Source: Ancylobacter mangrovi
GTDB lineage: Bacteria; Pseudomonadota; Alphaproteobacteria; Rhizobiales; Xanthobacteraceae
Assembly: GCF_024752355.1 (NCBI RefSeq)
Contig: NZ_JANTHZ010000004.1
Location: 186,001-250,000, forward strand
Length of the DNA: 64,000 bases
Direction of reading: 5' to 3'
Numbering within the stretch: position 1 is the stretch's first letter; each line of letters begins with the position of its first letter. The notes beneath the pieces were generated by a model that was not told the origin of the DNA, did no database searches, and saw nothing but the letters and a program-made list of their open reading frames with translations. The position numbers and the translations under genes were made by a program. Shown here piece after piece: positions 1 to 9,354 of this stretch.

Positions 1-320
1 GCACCCATGTCGAGCACGTCGATCAGGGCCAGCGATTCGAAGTGCTTCTCGACCAGGTCGGCGAAGCGCAGCAGGCATTGCTGGCGCTCGAACGGGGTGA
101 AGCGGCTCCACGGCCCGGTGAAGGCGCGCCGCGCGGCGGCGACGGCGAGGTCGATGTCGGCGGCGTCGCCCTCGGCGACGTTGGCCAGCAGCTCGCCCGT
201 CGCCGGGTTGCGGGTCTCGAAGGTCCGGCCCGACAGGGCGGGGACGAACTTGCCATCGATCAGGAGCTGCTTGGGAAGGCCCCCGACGACATTGGCGGTG
301 ACGTCTACATTGATGGTCAT
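1..320 (-). CDS. NAD(P)-dependent aldehyde dehydrogenase, N-terminal part (cut by window edge)
   Basis: Reading down from an ATG at 318-320, 106 codons encode the start of an aldehyde dehydrogenase: MTINVDVTANVVGG, then an LLIDGKFV strand, ETRNPATGELLANVAEG and a helix with RRAFTGPWSR. This is the usual N-terminal Rossmann-fold entry of the ALDH superfamily, oxidising aldehydes to acids with NAD(P)+. The catalytic Cys and Glu lie outside the window, so subfamily and substrate cannot be named. It is divergent from the flavin reductase at 639; the 318-base gap is a shared promoter region. Family call is firm, specificity unknown. Confidence 0.9.
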   Translation of the reverse strand, partial: MTINVDVTANVVGGLPKQLLIDGKFVPALSGRTFETRNPATGELLANVAEGDAADIDLAVAAARRAFTGPWSRFTPFERQQCLLRFADLVEKHFESLALIDVLDMG

Positions 321-507
321 GGCGGTACTTTCGGTCCGAAAGGGATGCGGGGAGGTCCGCAAGAGATATGCCACCCCCAGGTCGCGCGCGCCCGGCCCCG
401 GCGCACGCCCGGTGCGCGCGGGTTAACCCGACGTGGCTGCTCGATTTTCCGATTGTTCCGCGCCCCGGCGAAGCGTCTCCGCCGGCGCCGGCGGCCGTCT
501 CAGTTCA

Positions 508-521
508 GCGACACTTGTCGC
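508..521. promoter_or_regulatory. Palindrome GCGACA-CT-TGTCGC upstream of a sigma-54 promoter
   Basis: Perfect 6-bp arms around a 2-bp centre, about 70 bp upstream of the -24/-12 element at 577-591. This is the position and shape expected of a binding site for a sigma-54 enhancer-binding activator, but the activator is not in the window. It is the clearest feature of the 321-638 gap besides the promoter itself. Confidence 0.4.
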
Positions 522-576
522 AGCCGGTGCCGAGACAGGGACCCTCTACGGCCCGCAACTGCGTGCGATCGCGACG

Positions 577-591
577 TGGCACGCGACTTGC
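577..591 (+). promoter_or_regulatory. Sigma-54 (-24/-12) promoter for the flavin reductase
   Basis: TGGCACGCGACTTGC matches the RpoN consensus TGGCAC-N5-TTGC exactly, with the invariant GG and GC ten bases apart. Transcription would start near 603, giving a leader of about 35 bases before the ATG at 639. The orientation fits the flavin reductase, not the divergent aldehyde dehydrogenase. Chance occurrence is possible in GC-rich DNA, but the intergenic position and the palindrome just upstream support it. Confidence 0.65.
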
Positions 592-638
592 GGTCCCGGC
601 GGCAACGTGCCCGCGCGGGCCGCGAAGCGGAGTTCGCC

Positions 639-1136
639 ATGATCGATCCAGTCCATTTCAAGCACGGCATGCGGCGCCTCGCCGCCGGCGTGTCGGTGAT
701 CACCACCTGCGAGGACGGCCAGCCGCACGGCTTCGTCGCCACATCCGTGACCTCGGTCGCCGCCGATCCGACGCCGACCCTGCTGGTCTGCGTCAACCGC
801 TCGGTGTCCTGCCACGACGTGATCGACAAGTCCGGCTCGTTCTGCGTGAACCTGCTGGCCGAGCCCGACCTCGAGCTCGCCAAGGCGTTCAGCTCCGGCC
901 GGGACCGGCACCTGCGCTTCAGCACGCATGAATGGCGCCCGCTCTCGACCGGCGCGCCGGCGCTGGCCAGCGCGCTGGCGAGCTTCGACTGCGTGCTGAC
1001 CGAGCGCATGTCGGTGCACACGCACACCATCTTCCTGGGCAGCGTGGTGGATATCGTCCTGCCCGACGGCCCGCTCCACCCGCTGATCTATGCCGGCGGG
1101 CAGTTCGACACGCTGGGCTCGCGCATGCGGGCCTGA
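639..1136 (+). CDS. Flavin reductase-like domain protein (HpaC/DIM6/NTAB family)
   Basis: 165 residues. The start MIDPVHFKHGMRRLAAGVSV and the segment PHGFVATSVTSVAADPTPTLLVCVNR are typical of short-chain flavin reductases that pass NAD(P)H electrons to free FMN or FAD for a two-component monooxygenase. FCVNLL and the C-terminal PLIYAGGQFDTL are further family motifs. ATG at 639 is chosen because the frame upstream has no family similarity and family members begin here. No monooxygenase lies beside it; the aldehyde dehydrogenase is the only neighbour. The sigma-54 promoter suggests induction by a substrate-sensing enhancer-binding protein outside the window. Confidence 0.88.
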   Translation: MIDPVHFKHGMRRLAAGVSVITTCEDGQPHGFVATSVTSVAADPTPTLLVCVNRSVSCHDVIDKSGSFCVNLLAEPDLELAKAFSSGRDRHLRFSTHEWRPLSTGAPALASALASFDCVLTERMSVHTHTIFLGSVVDIVLPDGPLHPLIYAGGQFDTLGSRMRA

Positions 1137-1144
1137 TGCGCCAA

Positions 1145-1168
1145 GCCGGCCTGACGCATCAGGCCGGC
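1145..1168. terminator. Hairpin between convergent genes
   Basis: GCCGGCCTGA, a four-base CGCA loop, then TCAGGCCGGC: a perfect 10-bp stem in the 48-bp gap between the convergent flavin reductase and MFS genes. No T-tract is present on either side, so termination may be weak or Rho-assisted; it could serve both strands. Confidence 0.5.
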
Positions 1169-1184
1169 CGGGGGCGCGGGCGGC

Positions 1185-2504
1185 TCAGCCGGCCGCGGCC
1201 AGTTCCAGATTGCGGTTGAACCGCAGCGCCAGCAGCGTGCACAGCGCGCCCGAGAGCAGGTAGGCGCCCGAGGCCCCGAGCCCGAAATGGCTGGAGAGCA
1301 GCAGCGCCACCAGCGGCGCGAAGCCGGCGCCGAACAGCCAGGCGAGATCGTTGGTCAGCGCCGAGGCGGTGTAGCGGAAGCGGGGCGCGAAGTTGGTCGC
1401 CACCACGCCCGAGGACTGGCCGAACGAGATCCCGAGCAGGCTGAAGGCGAGCACCATGAACACCGTCTCGCCGACCACGCCGCCGGCCAGCAGCAGCGGC
1501 GCGAAGCCGCTGAAGATGGCGATTGCCAGCGCCGAGCCGCCGAGCAGCGTGCGCCGCCCGATGCGGTCGGCCACCGTGCCGGAGACGACGACCGCGATCA
1601 GGCCGCAGAACGCCGCCATCGCCTCGATCAGCAGGAAGCGGGTCGGCCGCTCCGGGGTGAACAGGAACACCCAGGACAGCGGGAACACCGTCACCATGTG
1701 GAACAGCGCGAAGGTGGCGAGCGGCGCGAAGGCGCCCACCAGGATGCCCTTGCCCTCGGCGCGCACCGTGTCCGACACGCGCTGCGGCTCCAGGTCGCCG
1801 CTCTCGAACAGCTTCTTGTATTCGGGCGTCACCGCCATGCGCAGCCGCGCGAACAGCGCCACCACGTTGATGGCGAAGGCGACGAAGAACGGGTAGCGCC
1901 AGCCCCAGCTGAGGAAGTCGGCCGCGGTGAGGCTGCCGAGGAAGAAGGCAAACAGCGCACTGGCGATGATGAGGCCGATCGGCGCGCCGAGCTGCGGCAA
2001 CATTGCGAACCAGCCCCGCCGTCCCTCCGGCGCGGTGATCGCGAGGAGCGGGGCGAGCCCGTCCCAGGTGCCGCCCCAGGCGATGCCCTGGCCGATGCGC
2101 AGCGCCGCGAGCAGCCAGATCACCGCCGGGCCCAGGCTGTCATAGGAGGGCAGGAAGGCGATCACCACGGTCGAGGTGCCGAGCAGGAAAAGCGCCGAAA
2201 TGAGCTTGGCGCCGCGCCCGTGCTGCCGGTCGATCGCCATGAAAAGCGTCGTGCCGAAGGGCCGCGCGACGAACGCCAGCGCGAAGATCCCGAAGGAATA
2301 GAGCGTGCCCGTCAGGGGATCGACGAAGGGGAAGACCAGCTTCGGAAACACCACCACGGAGGCGATGGCGTAGACGAAGAAGTCGAAGAACTCCGAGGCG
2401 CGACCGATGAGAACGCCGACCGCGATCTCGCCCGGATGCACATCATCGTCATGCGCATGAATTCGCCGCGGATCGTGCGTAAGCGTAGAGGTCGATGTCG
2501 TCAT
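1185..2504 (-). CDS. MFS transporter, metabolite:H+ symporter (MHS) type
   Basis: 439 residues with about 12 hydrophobic segments. GRASEFFDFFVYAIAS and VARPFGTTLFMAIDRQHGR form the first-loop signature of the MHS subfamily (ProP/ShiA/KgtP-like symporters for small acids, betaines or osmolytes), repeated in the second half as GTVADRIGRRTLL. ATG 2504 is preferred over an in-frame TTG 39 bases upstream because GGTAAG stands seven bases before it and family members start there. Substrate cannot be told from sequence. It is transcribed away from the cyo operon and converges on the flavin reductase. Confidence 0.88.
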   Translation of the reverse strand: MTTSTSTLTHDPRRIHAHDDDVHPGEIAVGVLIGRASEFFDFFVYAIASVVVFPKLVFPFVDPLTGTLYSFGIFALAFVARPFGTTLFMAIDRQHGRGAKLISALFLLGTSTVVIAFLPSYDSLGPAVIWLLAALRIGQGIAWGGTWDGLAPLLAITAPEGRRGWFAMLPQLGAPIGLIIASALFAFFLGSLTAADFLSWGWRYPFFVAFAINVVALFARLRMAVTPEYKKLFESGDLEPQRVSDTVRAEGKGILVGAFAPLATFALFHMVTVFPLSWVFLFTPERPTRFLLIEAMAAFCGLIAVVVSGTVADRIGRRTLLGGSALAIAIFSGFAPLLLAGGVVGETVFMVLAFSLLGISFGQSSGVVATNFAPRFRYTASALTNDLAWLFGAGFAPLVALLLSSHFGLGASGAYLLSGALCTLLALRFNRNLELAAAG

Positions 2505-2700
2505 AGATCTTACCGAAACTGGAATAAATATAACTCTTATCAAGATGCCTATGCGGGCATTCCGATTCCGTCCGACACGGTTATCACCCCCGGCCCCCGA
2601 GGGGGATGCGACACTTCGACGTGGTATGCCAGACTTGATATTTCGATTGCTGCGGTGCAGCTATGCCTACAGCGATCCGATATCATAGGTGTACATTCCG

Positions 2701-3900
2701 TTGCGTCGCCTTCATCTTCTCGCATTGCTTCCGCTGACGCTCGCTCTTGGTGGCTGCAACTTCGTCGTTCTTGACCCTACGGGTGACGTTGCTGCACAGC
2801 AGCGTGACCTTCTGGTCGTGTCCACGCTGCTCATGTTGCTTATCATCATACCGGTGATGGCCCTGACGGTGTTCTTCGCCTGGAAGTACCGCGCGTCCAA
2901 CACCGAGGCCCGCTACGAGCCGAACTGGAGCCACTCCACCCAGATGGAGCTGGTCATCTGGGCCGCGCCGCTGGTGATCATCATCTGCCTCGGCGCCCTC
3001 ACCTGGATGGGCACGCATCTGCTTGACCCCTATCGCCCGCTCGACCGGCTCGCGGCTGACACCGTGGTGCCCGGCGACGCCAAGCCGCTGGAGGTCGAGG
3101 CGGTCGCGCTCGACTGGAAGTGGCTCTTCATCTACCCCGAACAGGGCATCGCCACCGTCAACGATCTCGTGACCCCGGTCGGCCGCCCGCTGCGCTTCCA
3201 CATCACCTCCTCCTCGGTGATGAACGCCTTCTACGTGCCGACGCTGGCGGGAATGATCTACGCCATGCCGGCCATGACGACCGAGCTCAACGCGGTCGCC
3301 AACGCCCCGGTCGAATCGCGCGGCTTCTCCAGCAACTATTCCGGCGCCGGCTTCTCCGGCATGAACTTCCGCTTCCGCGCGGTCGACGATGCCGGCTTCG
3401 AGGCCTGGATCGCCAAGGCCAAGCAGGGCACCGACCAGCTCACCCGCGCCGCCTATCTCGAGCTGGAGCGGCCGAGCCAGAACGTGCCGGCCCGCTACTT
3501 CTCGGACGTTGACCCGACCCTGTTCAACGCCATCGTCAACCTGTGCGTCCAGCCGGGCAAGATGTGCATGAGCGACATGATGGCGATCGACGCCAAGGGC
3601 GGGCTCGGGCTGGAGAGCGTGTCGAACACGCTGCCGCTCAACTATGACAAATATGCCCGCCGCGGCACCGTCTTCGGCGGTCCGGCGAGCTATGTCATAG
3701 GCGTGTGCTCGCCCGAGGACATGGCCGACATGCAGATGGGCCGCGCGCCCGCCGCGCCGATCGCGCCCGAACTGCGCGAGGCGGTGCACGGCGCCGGCCT
3801 GCCGCTGCCCGGCCTGTTCTCGCCGGCGTCCACCTTCACCCCGATCCGACTGCCGTCGAGCGAGGCCCTCGCGGGCCCGCGCCGGCCCTCCAACTCCTGA
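2701..3900 (+). CDS. cyoA: Cytochrome bo quinol oxidase subunit II
   Basis: About 399 residues. A lipoprotein signal ends in the lipobox LGGC, followed by two membrane helices (roughly residues 35-60 and 80-103) and a periplasmic cupredoxin-like domain. The CuA ligands of cytochrome c oxidases are absent, as in quinol oxidases, and the C-terminal [15 protein letters not shown] segment is typical of CyoA. It anchors quinol binding for the proton-pumping terminal oxidase. The start is uncertain: TTG 2701 has AGGTG nine bases upstream and gives an ideal signal peptide; GTG 2689 is in frame but has no ribosome-binding site. First gene of a five-gene operon. Confidence 0.92.
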   Translation: MRRLHLLALLPLTLALGGCNFVVLDPTGDVAAQQRDLLVVSTLLMLLIIIPVMALTVFFAWKYRASNTEARYEPNWSHSTQMELVIWAAPLVIIICLGALTWMGTHLLDPYRPLDRLAADTVVPGDAKPLEVEAVALDWKWLFIYPEQGIATVNDLVTPVGRPLRFHITSSSVMNAFYVPTLAGMIYAMPAMTTELNAVANAPVESRGFSSNYSGAGFSGMNFRFRAVDDAGFEAWIAKAKQGTDQLTRAAYLELERPSQNVPARYFSDVDPTLFNAIVNLCVQPGKMCMSDMMAIDAKGGLGLESVSNTLPLNYDKYARRGTVFGGPASYVIGVCSPEDMADMQMGRAPAAPIAPELREAVHGAGLPLPGLFSPASTFTPIRLPSSEALAGPRRPSNS

Positions 3901-3908
3901 CGGCCCCC

Positions 3909-5918
3909 ATGAACGAGACACAAGCCATCGAGCCGAGCTTCCTCCTGGGCCGGTTCACCCTCGAGGCCATCCCCTATCACGAGCCCATCCTCGTGGTGAC
4001 CTTCATCGCGGTCGCCATCGGCGGCATCGCGGTGCTGGGGGCGATCACCTATTTCCGCCTGTGGGGTTATCTCTGGAAGGAGTGGTTCACCAGCGTGGAC
4101 CACAAGAAGATCGGCATCATGTACATGGTGCTCGGAACCATCATGCTGCTGCGCGGCTTCGCCGACGCCATCATGATGCGCCTGCAGCAGGCGCTCGCCT
4201 TCGGCGGCAGCGACGGCTATTTGCCGGCCCACCATTACGACCAAGTCTTCACCGCCCACGGCGTTATCATGATCTTCTTCGTGGCCATGCCGATGGTCAC
4301 GGGGCTGATGAACTACGTCGTGCCGCTGCAGATCGGCGCGCGCGACGTCTCCTTCCCGTTCCTGAACAACTTCTCGTTCTGGATGACGGTGTCGGGCGCG
4401 ATCCTGGTCATGACCTCGCTGTTCGTCGGCGAGTTCGCGCGCACCGGCTGGCTCGCCTATCCCCCGCTCTCGGGCATCGCCTACAGCCCGGATGTCGGCG
4501 TCGACTACTACATATGGTCGCTGCAGATCGCGGGCGTGGGGACATTGCTGTCCGGCGTGAACCTCATCTGCACCATCGTGAAGATGCGCGCGCCCGGCAT
4601 GACCATGATGAAGATGCCGATCTTCACCTGGACCGCGCTCTGCACCAACGTCCTGATCGTCGCCGCCTTCCCGATCCTGACCGCGGTGCTCGCCCTGCTC
4701 GCCGCCGACCGCTACCTCGGAACCAACTTCTTCACGAACGACTTCGGCGGCAACCCGATGATGTACGTGAACCTGATCTGGATCTGGGGCCACCCGGAGG
4801 TCTACATCCTCATCCTGCCGTGCTTCGGCATCTATTCCGAGGTCACCTCGACCTTCTGCGGCAAGCGGCTGTTCGGCTACACCTCCATGGTCTACGCGAC
4901 GGTGGTCATCACCATCCTGTCGTACCTGGTGTGGCTGCACCACTTCTTCACCATGGGCTCCGGCGCCAGCGTGAATTCCTTCTTCGGAATCACGACCATG
5001 ATCATCTCGATCCCCACGGGCGCGAAGATGTTCAACTGGCTGTTCACCATGTATCGCGGCCGCATCCGCTTCGAGCTGCCAATGATGTGGACCATCGCCT
5101 TCATGCTGACCTTCGTCATCGGCGGCATGACCGGCGTGCTGCTCGCGGTGCCGCCGGCCGACTTCGTGCTGCACAACTCGCTGTTCCTGATCGCGCACTT
5201 CCACAACGTGATCATCGGCGGCGTGCTGTTCGGCGCCTTCGCCGGCATGAACTACTGGTGGCCCAAGGCGTTCGGCTTCAAGCTCGACGAGTTCTGGGGC
5301 AAGTGCTCGTTCTGGTTCTGGGTGGTGGGCTTCTACTTCGCCTTCATGCCGCTCTACGTGCTCGGCCTGATGGGCGTGACGCGGCGCCTGCGCGTGTTCG
5401 ACGACCCCTCGCTGCACATCTGGTTCATCATCGCGGCCTTCGGCGCGGCGCTCATCGCCTGCGGCATCGCCTGCCTGCTGATCCAGATCGGCGTCAGCAT
5501 CCTGCGGCGCGAGCAGCTTCGCGACACCACGGGCGACCCGTGGGACGCGCGCACGCTGGAATGGGCGACCTCCTCGCCGCCGCCGGACTACAACTTCGCC
5601 TTCACGCCGGTGGTGCACGACCTCGACGCGTGGTGGGACATGAAGGCCCGCGGCTACAGCCGTCCGCTCGCCGGCTTCAAGCCGATCCACATGCCCCGGA
5701 GCTCCGGCACCGGCCCGATCCTGGCGGCGATCTCCTTCGTCCTCGGCTTCGCGCTGATCTGGTACATCTGGTGGCTCGCCGCGATCGCCTTCGTCGCCCT
5801 GATCGGCACCGCGATCGGCCACACCTTCAACTACAACCGCGACTTCGACATCCCCGCCGATGACGTCGCCCGCACGGAGGACGCGCGCACCCGGCTGCTC
5901 GCGCAGGTGAACGCATGA
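3909..5918 (+). CDS. cyoB: Cytochrome bo quinol oxidase subunit I
   Basis: 669 residues, the normal length for CyoB. It carries the heme-copper centre. TAHG near residue 117 supplies a low-spin heme ligand; WGHPEVY near 293-299 holds the CuB histidine and cross-linked tyrosine; HH near 342-343 gives the other CuB ligands; HFHN near 429-432 gives the heme o3 and heme b ligands. The C-terminal extension beyond the 12 core helices is the CyoB type. It reduces O2 to water with quinol electrons and pumps protons. ATG 3909 lies eight bases after cyoA ends; its last codons overlap cyoC (ATGA). Confidence 0.97.
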   Translation: MNETQAIEPSFLLGRFTLEAIPYHEPILVVTFIAVAIGGIAVLGAITYFRLWGYLWKEWFTSVDHKKIGIMYMVLGTIMLLRGFADAIMMRLQQALAFGGSDGYLPAHHYDQVFTAHGVIMIFFVAMPMVTGLMNYVVPLQIGARDVSFPFLNNFSFWMTVSGAILVMTSLFVGEFARTGWLAYPPLSGIAYSPDVGVDYYIWSLQIAGVGTLLSGVNLICTIVKMRAPGMTMMKMPIFTWTALCTNVLIVAAFPILTAVLALLAADRYLGTNFFTNDFGGNPMMYVNLIWIWGHPEVYILILPCFGIYSEVTSTFCGKRLFGYTSMVYATVVITILSYLVWLHHFFTMGSGASVNSFFGITTMIISIPTGAKMFNWLFTMYRGRIRFELPMMWTIAFMLTFVIGGMTGVLLAVPPADFVLHNSLFLIAHFHNVIIGGVLFGAFAGMNYWWPKAFGFKLDEFWGKCSFWFWVVGFYFAFMPLYVLGLMGVTRRLRVFDDPSLHIWFIIAAFGAALIACGIACLLIQIGVSILRREQLRDTTGDPWDARTLEWATSSPPPDYNFAFTPVVHDLDAWWDMKARGYSRPLAGFKPIHMPRSSGTGPILAAISFVLGFALIWYIWWLAAIAFVALIGTAIGHTFNYNRDFDIPADDVARTEDARTRLLAQVNA

Positions 5919-6541
5919 ATTCCGTCGTGACGACCGCCGACCAGGCGCCCGTCTTCTACGAGGTTGACGAGCACCCGCACCCGGAAGGCCACAGCACCTC
6001 GCTGGGCTTCTGGATCTACCTGATGAGCGATTGCCTCATCTTCGCGGCGCTGTTCGCGGTCTATGGCGTGCTGAGCGGCAATTTCGCCGCCGGCCCGGGG
6101 CCGAAGGAGCTGTTCGAGCTGCCGCTGGTGGCGCTCAACACCACCATGCTGCTGTTCTCCTCCATCACCTATGGCTTCGCCATGCTGACGATGGAGAAGG
6201 ACCGCGTCGCCGCGACCCAGGCCTGGCTCGTCGTCACCGCGCTGTTCGGCCTCGCCTTCCTCGGCATCGAGCTCTACGAGTTCCACCACCTCATCGCCGA
6301 GGGCGCGACGCCCCAGCGCAGCGCGTTCCTGTCCGCCTTCTTCACGCTGGTGGGCACGCACGGGCTGCATGTCACCTTCGGCACCATCTGGCTGGTGACG
6401 CTGATGGTCCAGGTCGCCCGGCGCGGGCTGATCACCGCCAACAAGCGCCGGCTGATGTGCCTGTCCATGTTCTGGCACTTCCTCGACGTGATCTGGATCG
6501 GCGTCTTCACCTTCGTCTATCTGATGGGAATGGTGCGATGA
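5915..6541 (+). CDS. cyoC: Cytochrome bo quinol oxidase subunit III
   Basis: 208 residues with five predicted membrane helices. The N-terminal [21 protein letters not shown] and the later [15 protein letters not shown] and [18 protein letters not shown] are CyoC signatures. It has no redox cofactor and stabilises subunit I. The ATG overlaps the cyoB stop by four bases (ATGA) and its own stop overlaps cyoD, so the three are translationally coupled. Confidence 0.95.
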   Translation: MNSVVTTADQAPVFYEVDEHPHPEGHSTSLGFWIYLMSDCLIFAALFAVYGVLSGNFAAGPGPKELFELPLVALNTTMLLFSSITYGFAMLTMEKDRVAATQAWLVVTALFGLAFLGIELYEFHHLIAEGATPQRSAFLSAFFTLVGTHGLHVTFGTIWLVTLMVQVARRGLITANKRRLMCLSMFWHFLDVIWIGVFTFVYLMGMVR

Positions 6542-6957
6542 GCGCTCACGACACCACCGCCGGTCCCGCGCACGACGACACCGGCGCCCTCTCGCCCGTC
6601 CATCACGGGCACGAGGACCACGGCGCCGAGCCGCACGGCTCGCTGCGCAGCTATCTCATCGGTTTCGGCCTGTCGGTCGTCCTCACCGCCATCCCGTTCT
6701 GGCTGGTGATGACCGGGGTGCTGGGCAACGCGACCGCGACGGCGCTGGCCATCATGGGCTTCGCCGCCGTGCAGATCGTGGTGCACATGATCTACTTCCT
6801 GCACATGAACTTCCGCTCCGAGGGCGGCTGGACCATGCTGGCTCTGGTGTTCACCCTGATCCTGGTGGTGATCACGCTCGCCGGCTCGCTGTGGGTCATG
6901 TACCACCTCAACACCAACATGATGCCCGGCGCCTACGAATCGAGACCGATGCCGTGA
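6538..6957 (+). CDS. cyoD: Cytochrome bo quinol oxidase subunit IV
   Basis: 139 residues: a His-rich hydrophilic N-terminus, then three membrane helices. [22 protein letters not shown] and [13 protein letters not shown] are diagnostic of CyoD, the small assembly subunit that helps CuB insertion. ATG 6538 overlaps the cyoC stop. No cyoE (heme o synthase) follows; SURF1 takes its place, so heme O must be made from a gene elsewhere. Confidence 0.94.
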   Translation: MSAHDTTAGPAHDDTGALSPVHHGHEDHGAEPHGSLRSYLIGFGLSVVLTAIPFWLVMTGVLGNATATALAIMGFAAVQIVVHMIYFLHMNFRSEGGWTMLALVFTLILVVITLAGSLWVMYHLNTNMMPGAYESRPMP

Positions 6958-6992
6958 GCCATGCGCCTGCCGGGGCGCGGGGGGAGACGACG

Positions 6993-7703
6993 ATGCCCGC
7001 GCGGGACCCGCTCCCGCGCCGAGGACGGGGACTGCCGCTGGTCCTGTGCGCGCTGTTCGCGCTCGTCTTCACCGCGCTCGGCGTCTGGCAGGTGCAGCGC
7101 CTTTCCTGGAAGCTCGACCTGATCCACCGGGTCGAGACGCGGATCCACGCCGAGCCGGGCCCGCCCCCCTCGCCGGCCGCCTTCACGCCCGACGACGCCT
7201 ATCGCCGCGTGCGCCTCACCGGGCATTTCCTGAACGGGCGCGAGACGCTGGCGAAGGCGGTGACCGAGTTCGGCGGCGGGTTCTGGGTCGTCACGCCCTT
7301 CGTCACCGACGAGGGCTTCACCGTGCTGGTAAATCGCGGCTTCGTCCCGCCCGAGCGGCGCTCCCCCGACAGCCGCGGGCCGGCGCCGGACGACGCGCCC
7401 GTGAGCGTCACTGGGTTGATCCGGCTCACCGAGCCCGGCGGCGCCTTCCTGCGCTCCAACGATCCGCAGGCCGGCCGCTGGTACTCGCGCGACGTCGCCG
7501 CCATCGCAAGCGCCCGCGGGCTCGGCACCGTCGCGCCCTATTTCGTCGATGCCGAGGCGGCGCCGGGAGGCACCGGCTACCCGGTCGGCGGGCTCACCGT
7601 GGTGCGCTTCGCCAACAACCATCTCAGCTACGCGCTGACCTGGTTCGCCCTCGCCGCCATGAGCGTCGCGGCGGGCGTGCTGGTCTGGCGCCGCCGGATC
7701 TGA
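6993..7703 (+). CDS. SURF1 family heme-copper oxidase assembly protein
   Basis: 236 residues with an N-terminal helix (LVLCALFALVFTALGVWQVQRLSWK), a periplasmic core and a C-terminal helix (YALTWFALAAMSVAAGVLVW). GVWQVQRLSWK, GGGFWVVTPF and VLVNRGFVP are classic SURF1/Shy1 motifs. It helps insert heme into subunit I. ATG 6993 has the strong GGGGGGAGA site upstream; a GTG at 6954 overlapping the cyoD stop is the alternative. Last gene of the cyo operon. Confidence 0.9.
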   Translation: MPARDPLPRRGRGLPLVLCALFALVFTALGVWQVQRLSWKLDLIHRVETRIHAEPGPPPSPAAFTPDDAYRRVRLTGHFLNGRETLAKAVTEFGGGFWVVTPFVTDEGFTVLVNRGFVPPERRSPDSRGPAPDDAPVSVTGLIRLTEPGGAFLRSNDPQAGRWYSRDVAAIASARGLGTVAPYFVDAEAAPGGTGYPVGGLTVVRFANNHLSYALTWFALAAMSVAAGVLVWRRRI

Positions 7704-7725
7704 CCGGCCGGCGCACGGCGTTCCG

Positions 7726-8100
7726 TCAGCGCGGCTCGCGGGCGTCGAATTCGGCCCGCCGGGTGTCGATTTCGGACAGGTGCTCCCTCACCCAGCTCCC
7801 CAGCCGCATGCCCTCGGCGGCGAGCGAGAGGCCGAGCGGGGTCAGCTTATATTCGACCTGCGGCGGCACGGTGGGGTGGACCGTGCGCGTCACCATGCCG
7901 TCGCGCTCGAGCGCCTTCAGCGTCCGGGTCAGCATCTGCTGCGAGATGCCCTCGACCGCGCGGCGGATGCGGTTGAAGCGCAGCGGCCCGTCATTGAGCG
8001 CCACCGCCACCCGCAAGGTCCAGCGGTCGCCGATCCGGCCCAGAAGCTCGCCGATCTGCGTACATTCATGGTGCGATGGCGTCATGTCGGTCATATCCAT
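7726..8100 (-). CDS. HxlR-family winged-helix transcriptional regulator
   Basis: 124 residues. GRIGDRWTLRVAVALNDGPLRF, the recognition region GISQQMLTRTLKALERDGMV and the wing PPQVEYKLTPLG are the HxlR domain. A single cysteine (Cys13) sits just before the domain, as in redox- or quinone-sensing HxlR proteins such as YodB and HypR. It is divergent from the azoreductase, with 88 bp between starts, so it probably represses that gene and itself in response to electrophiles or quinones. The sensing role is inferred. Confidence 0.92.
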   Translation of the reverse strand: MDMTDMTPSHHECTQIGELLGRIGDRWTLRVAVALNDGPLRFNRIRRAVEGISQQMLTRTLKALERDGMVTRTVHPTVPPQVEYKLTPLGLSLAAEGMRLGSWVREHLSEIDTRRAEFDAREPR

Positions 8101-8188
8101 ATGACCTCACCTCAAAAATATGCGTTCTTGTGAGATCTGCCGGGGCTTCGTACCTCCATGTGGACACGTTTTCACATGGACCTACCCG

Positions 8189-8773
8189 ATGAAACTCCTG
8201 CACATCGATTCGAGCATCCAGGCCGATTCGTCCGCCAGTCGAGCGATTACCTCCGAGATCGTCAAGCAGTTCCGCGCGCGCGATCCCGGCCTCGAGATCG
8301 ACTATCGCGACCTCGCCGCCGCGCCGCTGCCCCATCTCTCCTTCGCCGGCCTCGCCACACCCGAAGCGCAGGCGGTGCTGGAGGACTTCCTCGCCGCCGA
8401 CATCGTGGTCATCGGCGCGCCGATGTACAATTTCACCATCTCCAGCCAGCTCAAGGCGTGGCTCGATCACATCCTGATCGCCGGCCGCACCTTCAGCTAC
8501 GGGCCGGAGGGCGTCACCGGCCTCGCCGGCGGCAAGCGCGTCGTGGTCGCGCTCTCGCGCGGCGGGCTCTATTCGGAGGGAATGCCGGGCGCAGCGAACG
8601 AGCACGCCGAGACCTATCTGCGCGCCGTGCTGGGCTTCATCGGCATCGCCGATCCCGAGTTCATCGTCGCCGAGGGCGTCGCGCTCGGCCCGGACCAGCG
8701 GCAGGCGGCGCTGGAGGCCGCGCTCGCCCGCTCCGCGCCGGTCGCCGGCAGCGTGCTGGCGCGCGCCGCCTGA
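8189..8773 (+). CDS. azoR: FMN-dependent NADH:quinone reductase / azoreductase
   Basis: 194 residues, the usual AzoR length. The flavodoxin-like fold shows [14 protein letters not shown] (FMN phosphate loop), [18 protein letters not shown] (isoalloxazine contact and dimer helix) and ALSRGG. It performs two-electron reduction of quinones or azo compounds with NADH, avoiding semiquinones. ATG 8189 begins directly with the first beta strand (MKLLHID). Paired with the divergent HxlR regulator. Confidence 0.93.
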   Translation: MKLLHIDSSIQADSSASRAITSEIVKQFRARDPGLEIDYRDLAAAPLPHLSFAGLATPEAQAVLEDFLAADIVVIGAPMYNFTISSQLKAWLDHILIAGRTFSYGPEGVTGLAGGKRVVVALSRGGLYSEGMPGAANEHAETYLRAVLGFIGIADPEFIVAEGVALGPDQRQAALEAALARSAPVAGSVLARAA

Positions 8774-8786
8774 GAACGCACCGGCG

Positions 8787-8821
8787 CCCCGCTCCCGCGC
8801 ATCGTCGTGCCGGGAGCGGGG
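8787..8821. terminator. Hairpin between convergent azoR and DUF1348 genes
   Basis: CCCCGCTCCCG and CGGGAGCGGGG form a perfect 11-bp stem around a 13-base loop, filling the 54-bp gap between two convergent genes. There is no clear T-tract, so it may act with Rho, on both strands. Confidence 0.55.
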
Positions 8822-8827
8822 TTCGGC

Positions 8828-9292
8828 TCAGAAGCCGAAATCGCTGAGGCCGGGGTGCTCGTCCGGGCGCCGGCCGAGCGGCCAGTGGAACTTGCGCTCG
8901 CTCTCCGGGATCGGATGCTCGTTGATGGAGGCGAGGCGCCGGCGCATCAGCCCGTCCGCGTCGAACTCCCAGTTCTCGTTGCCATAGGCGCGGAACCAGG
9001 TGCCGCTGTCATCGTGGAACTCATAGGCGAAGCGCACCGCGATGCGGTTGCCGGTGAACGCCCACAATTCCTTGATCAGGCGGTAGTCGAGCTCGCGCGC
9101 CCATTTGCGGGTGAGGAAGGCGACGATCGCCTCGCGGCCGTTGACGAATTCGGCGCGGTTGCGCCAGGCGCTGTCGACCGTATAGGCCAGCGACACCTTG
9201 GCCGGGTCGCGGCTGTTCCAGCCGTCCTCGGCGAGGCGGACCTTCTCGGTCGCGCTCTCTTCGGTGAAGGGGGGAAGGGGCGGACGGGACAT
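8828..9292 (-). CDS. NTF2-like fold protein, DUF1348 family
   Basis: 154 residues, full length for DUF1348. Family pattern visible: [64 protein letters not shown], ending [22 protein letters not shown]. The SnoaL/NTF2-like barrel suggests a small-molecule binding or minor catalytic role; none is established. AAGGA precedes the ATG. Often beside reductases and stress genes, as here (azoR, aldo/keto reductase). Confidence 0.88.
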   Translation of the reverse strand: MSRPPLPPFTEESATEKVRLAEDGWNSRDPAKVSLAYTVDSAWRNRAEFVNGREAIVAFLTRKWARELDYRLIKELWAFTGNRIAVRFAYEFHDDSGTWFRAYGNENWEFDADGLMRRRLASINEHPIPESERKFHWPLGRRPDEHPGLSDFGF

Positions 9293-9354
9293 GGGCTGTT
9301 TCCTTCAGCTTCAACGAATGCGGGCCGCAGCACGCTGCGACGGCCCGCTCGCGC

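Noticed and set aside
3690-5822. 710-codon open frame antisense to cyoB
   Set aside because: Histidine, aspartate and arginine-rich shadow; cyoB on the other strand has all heme and copper ligands.
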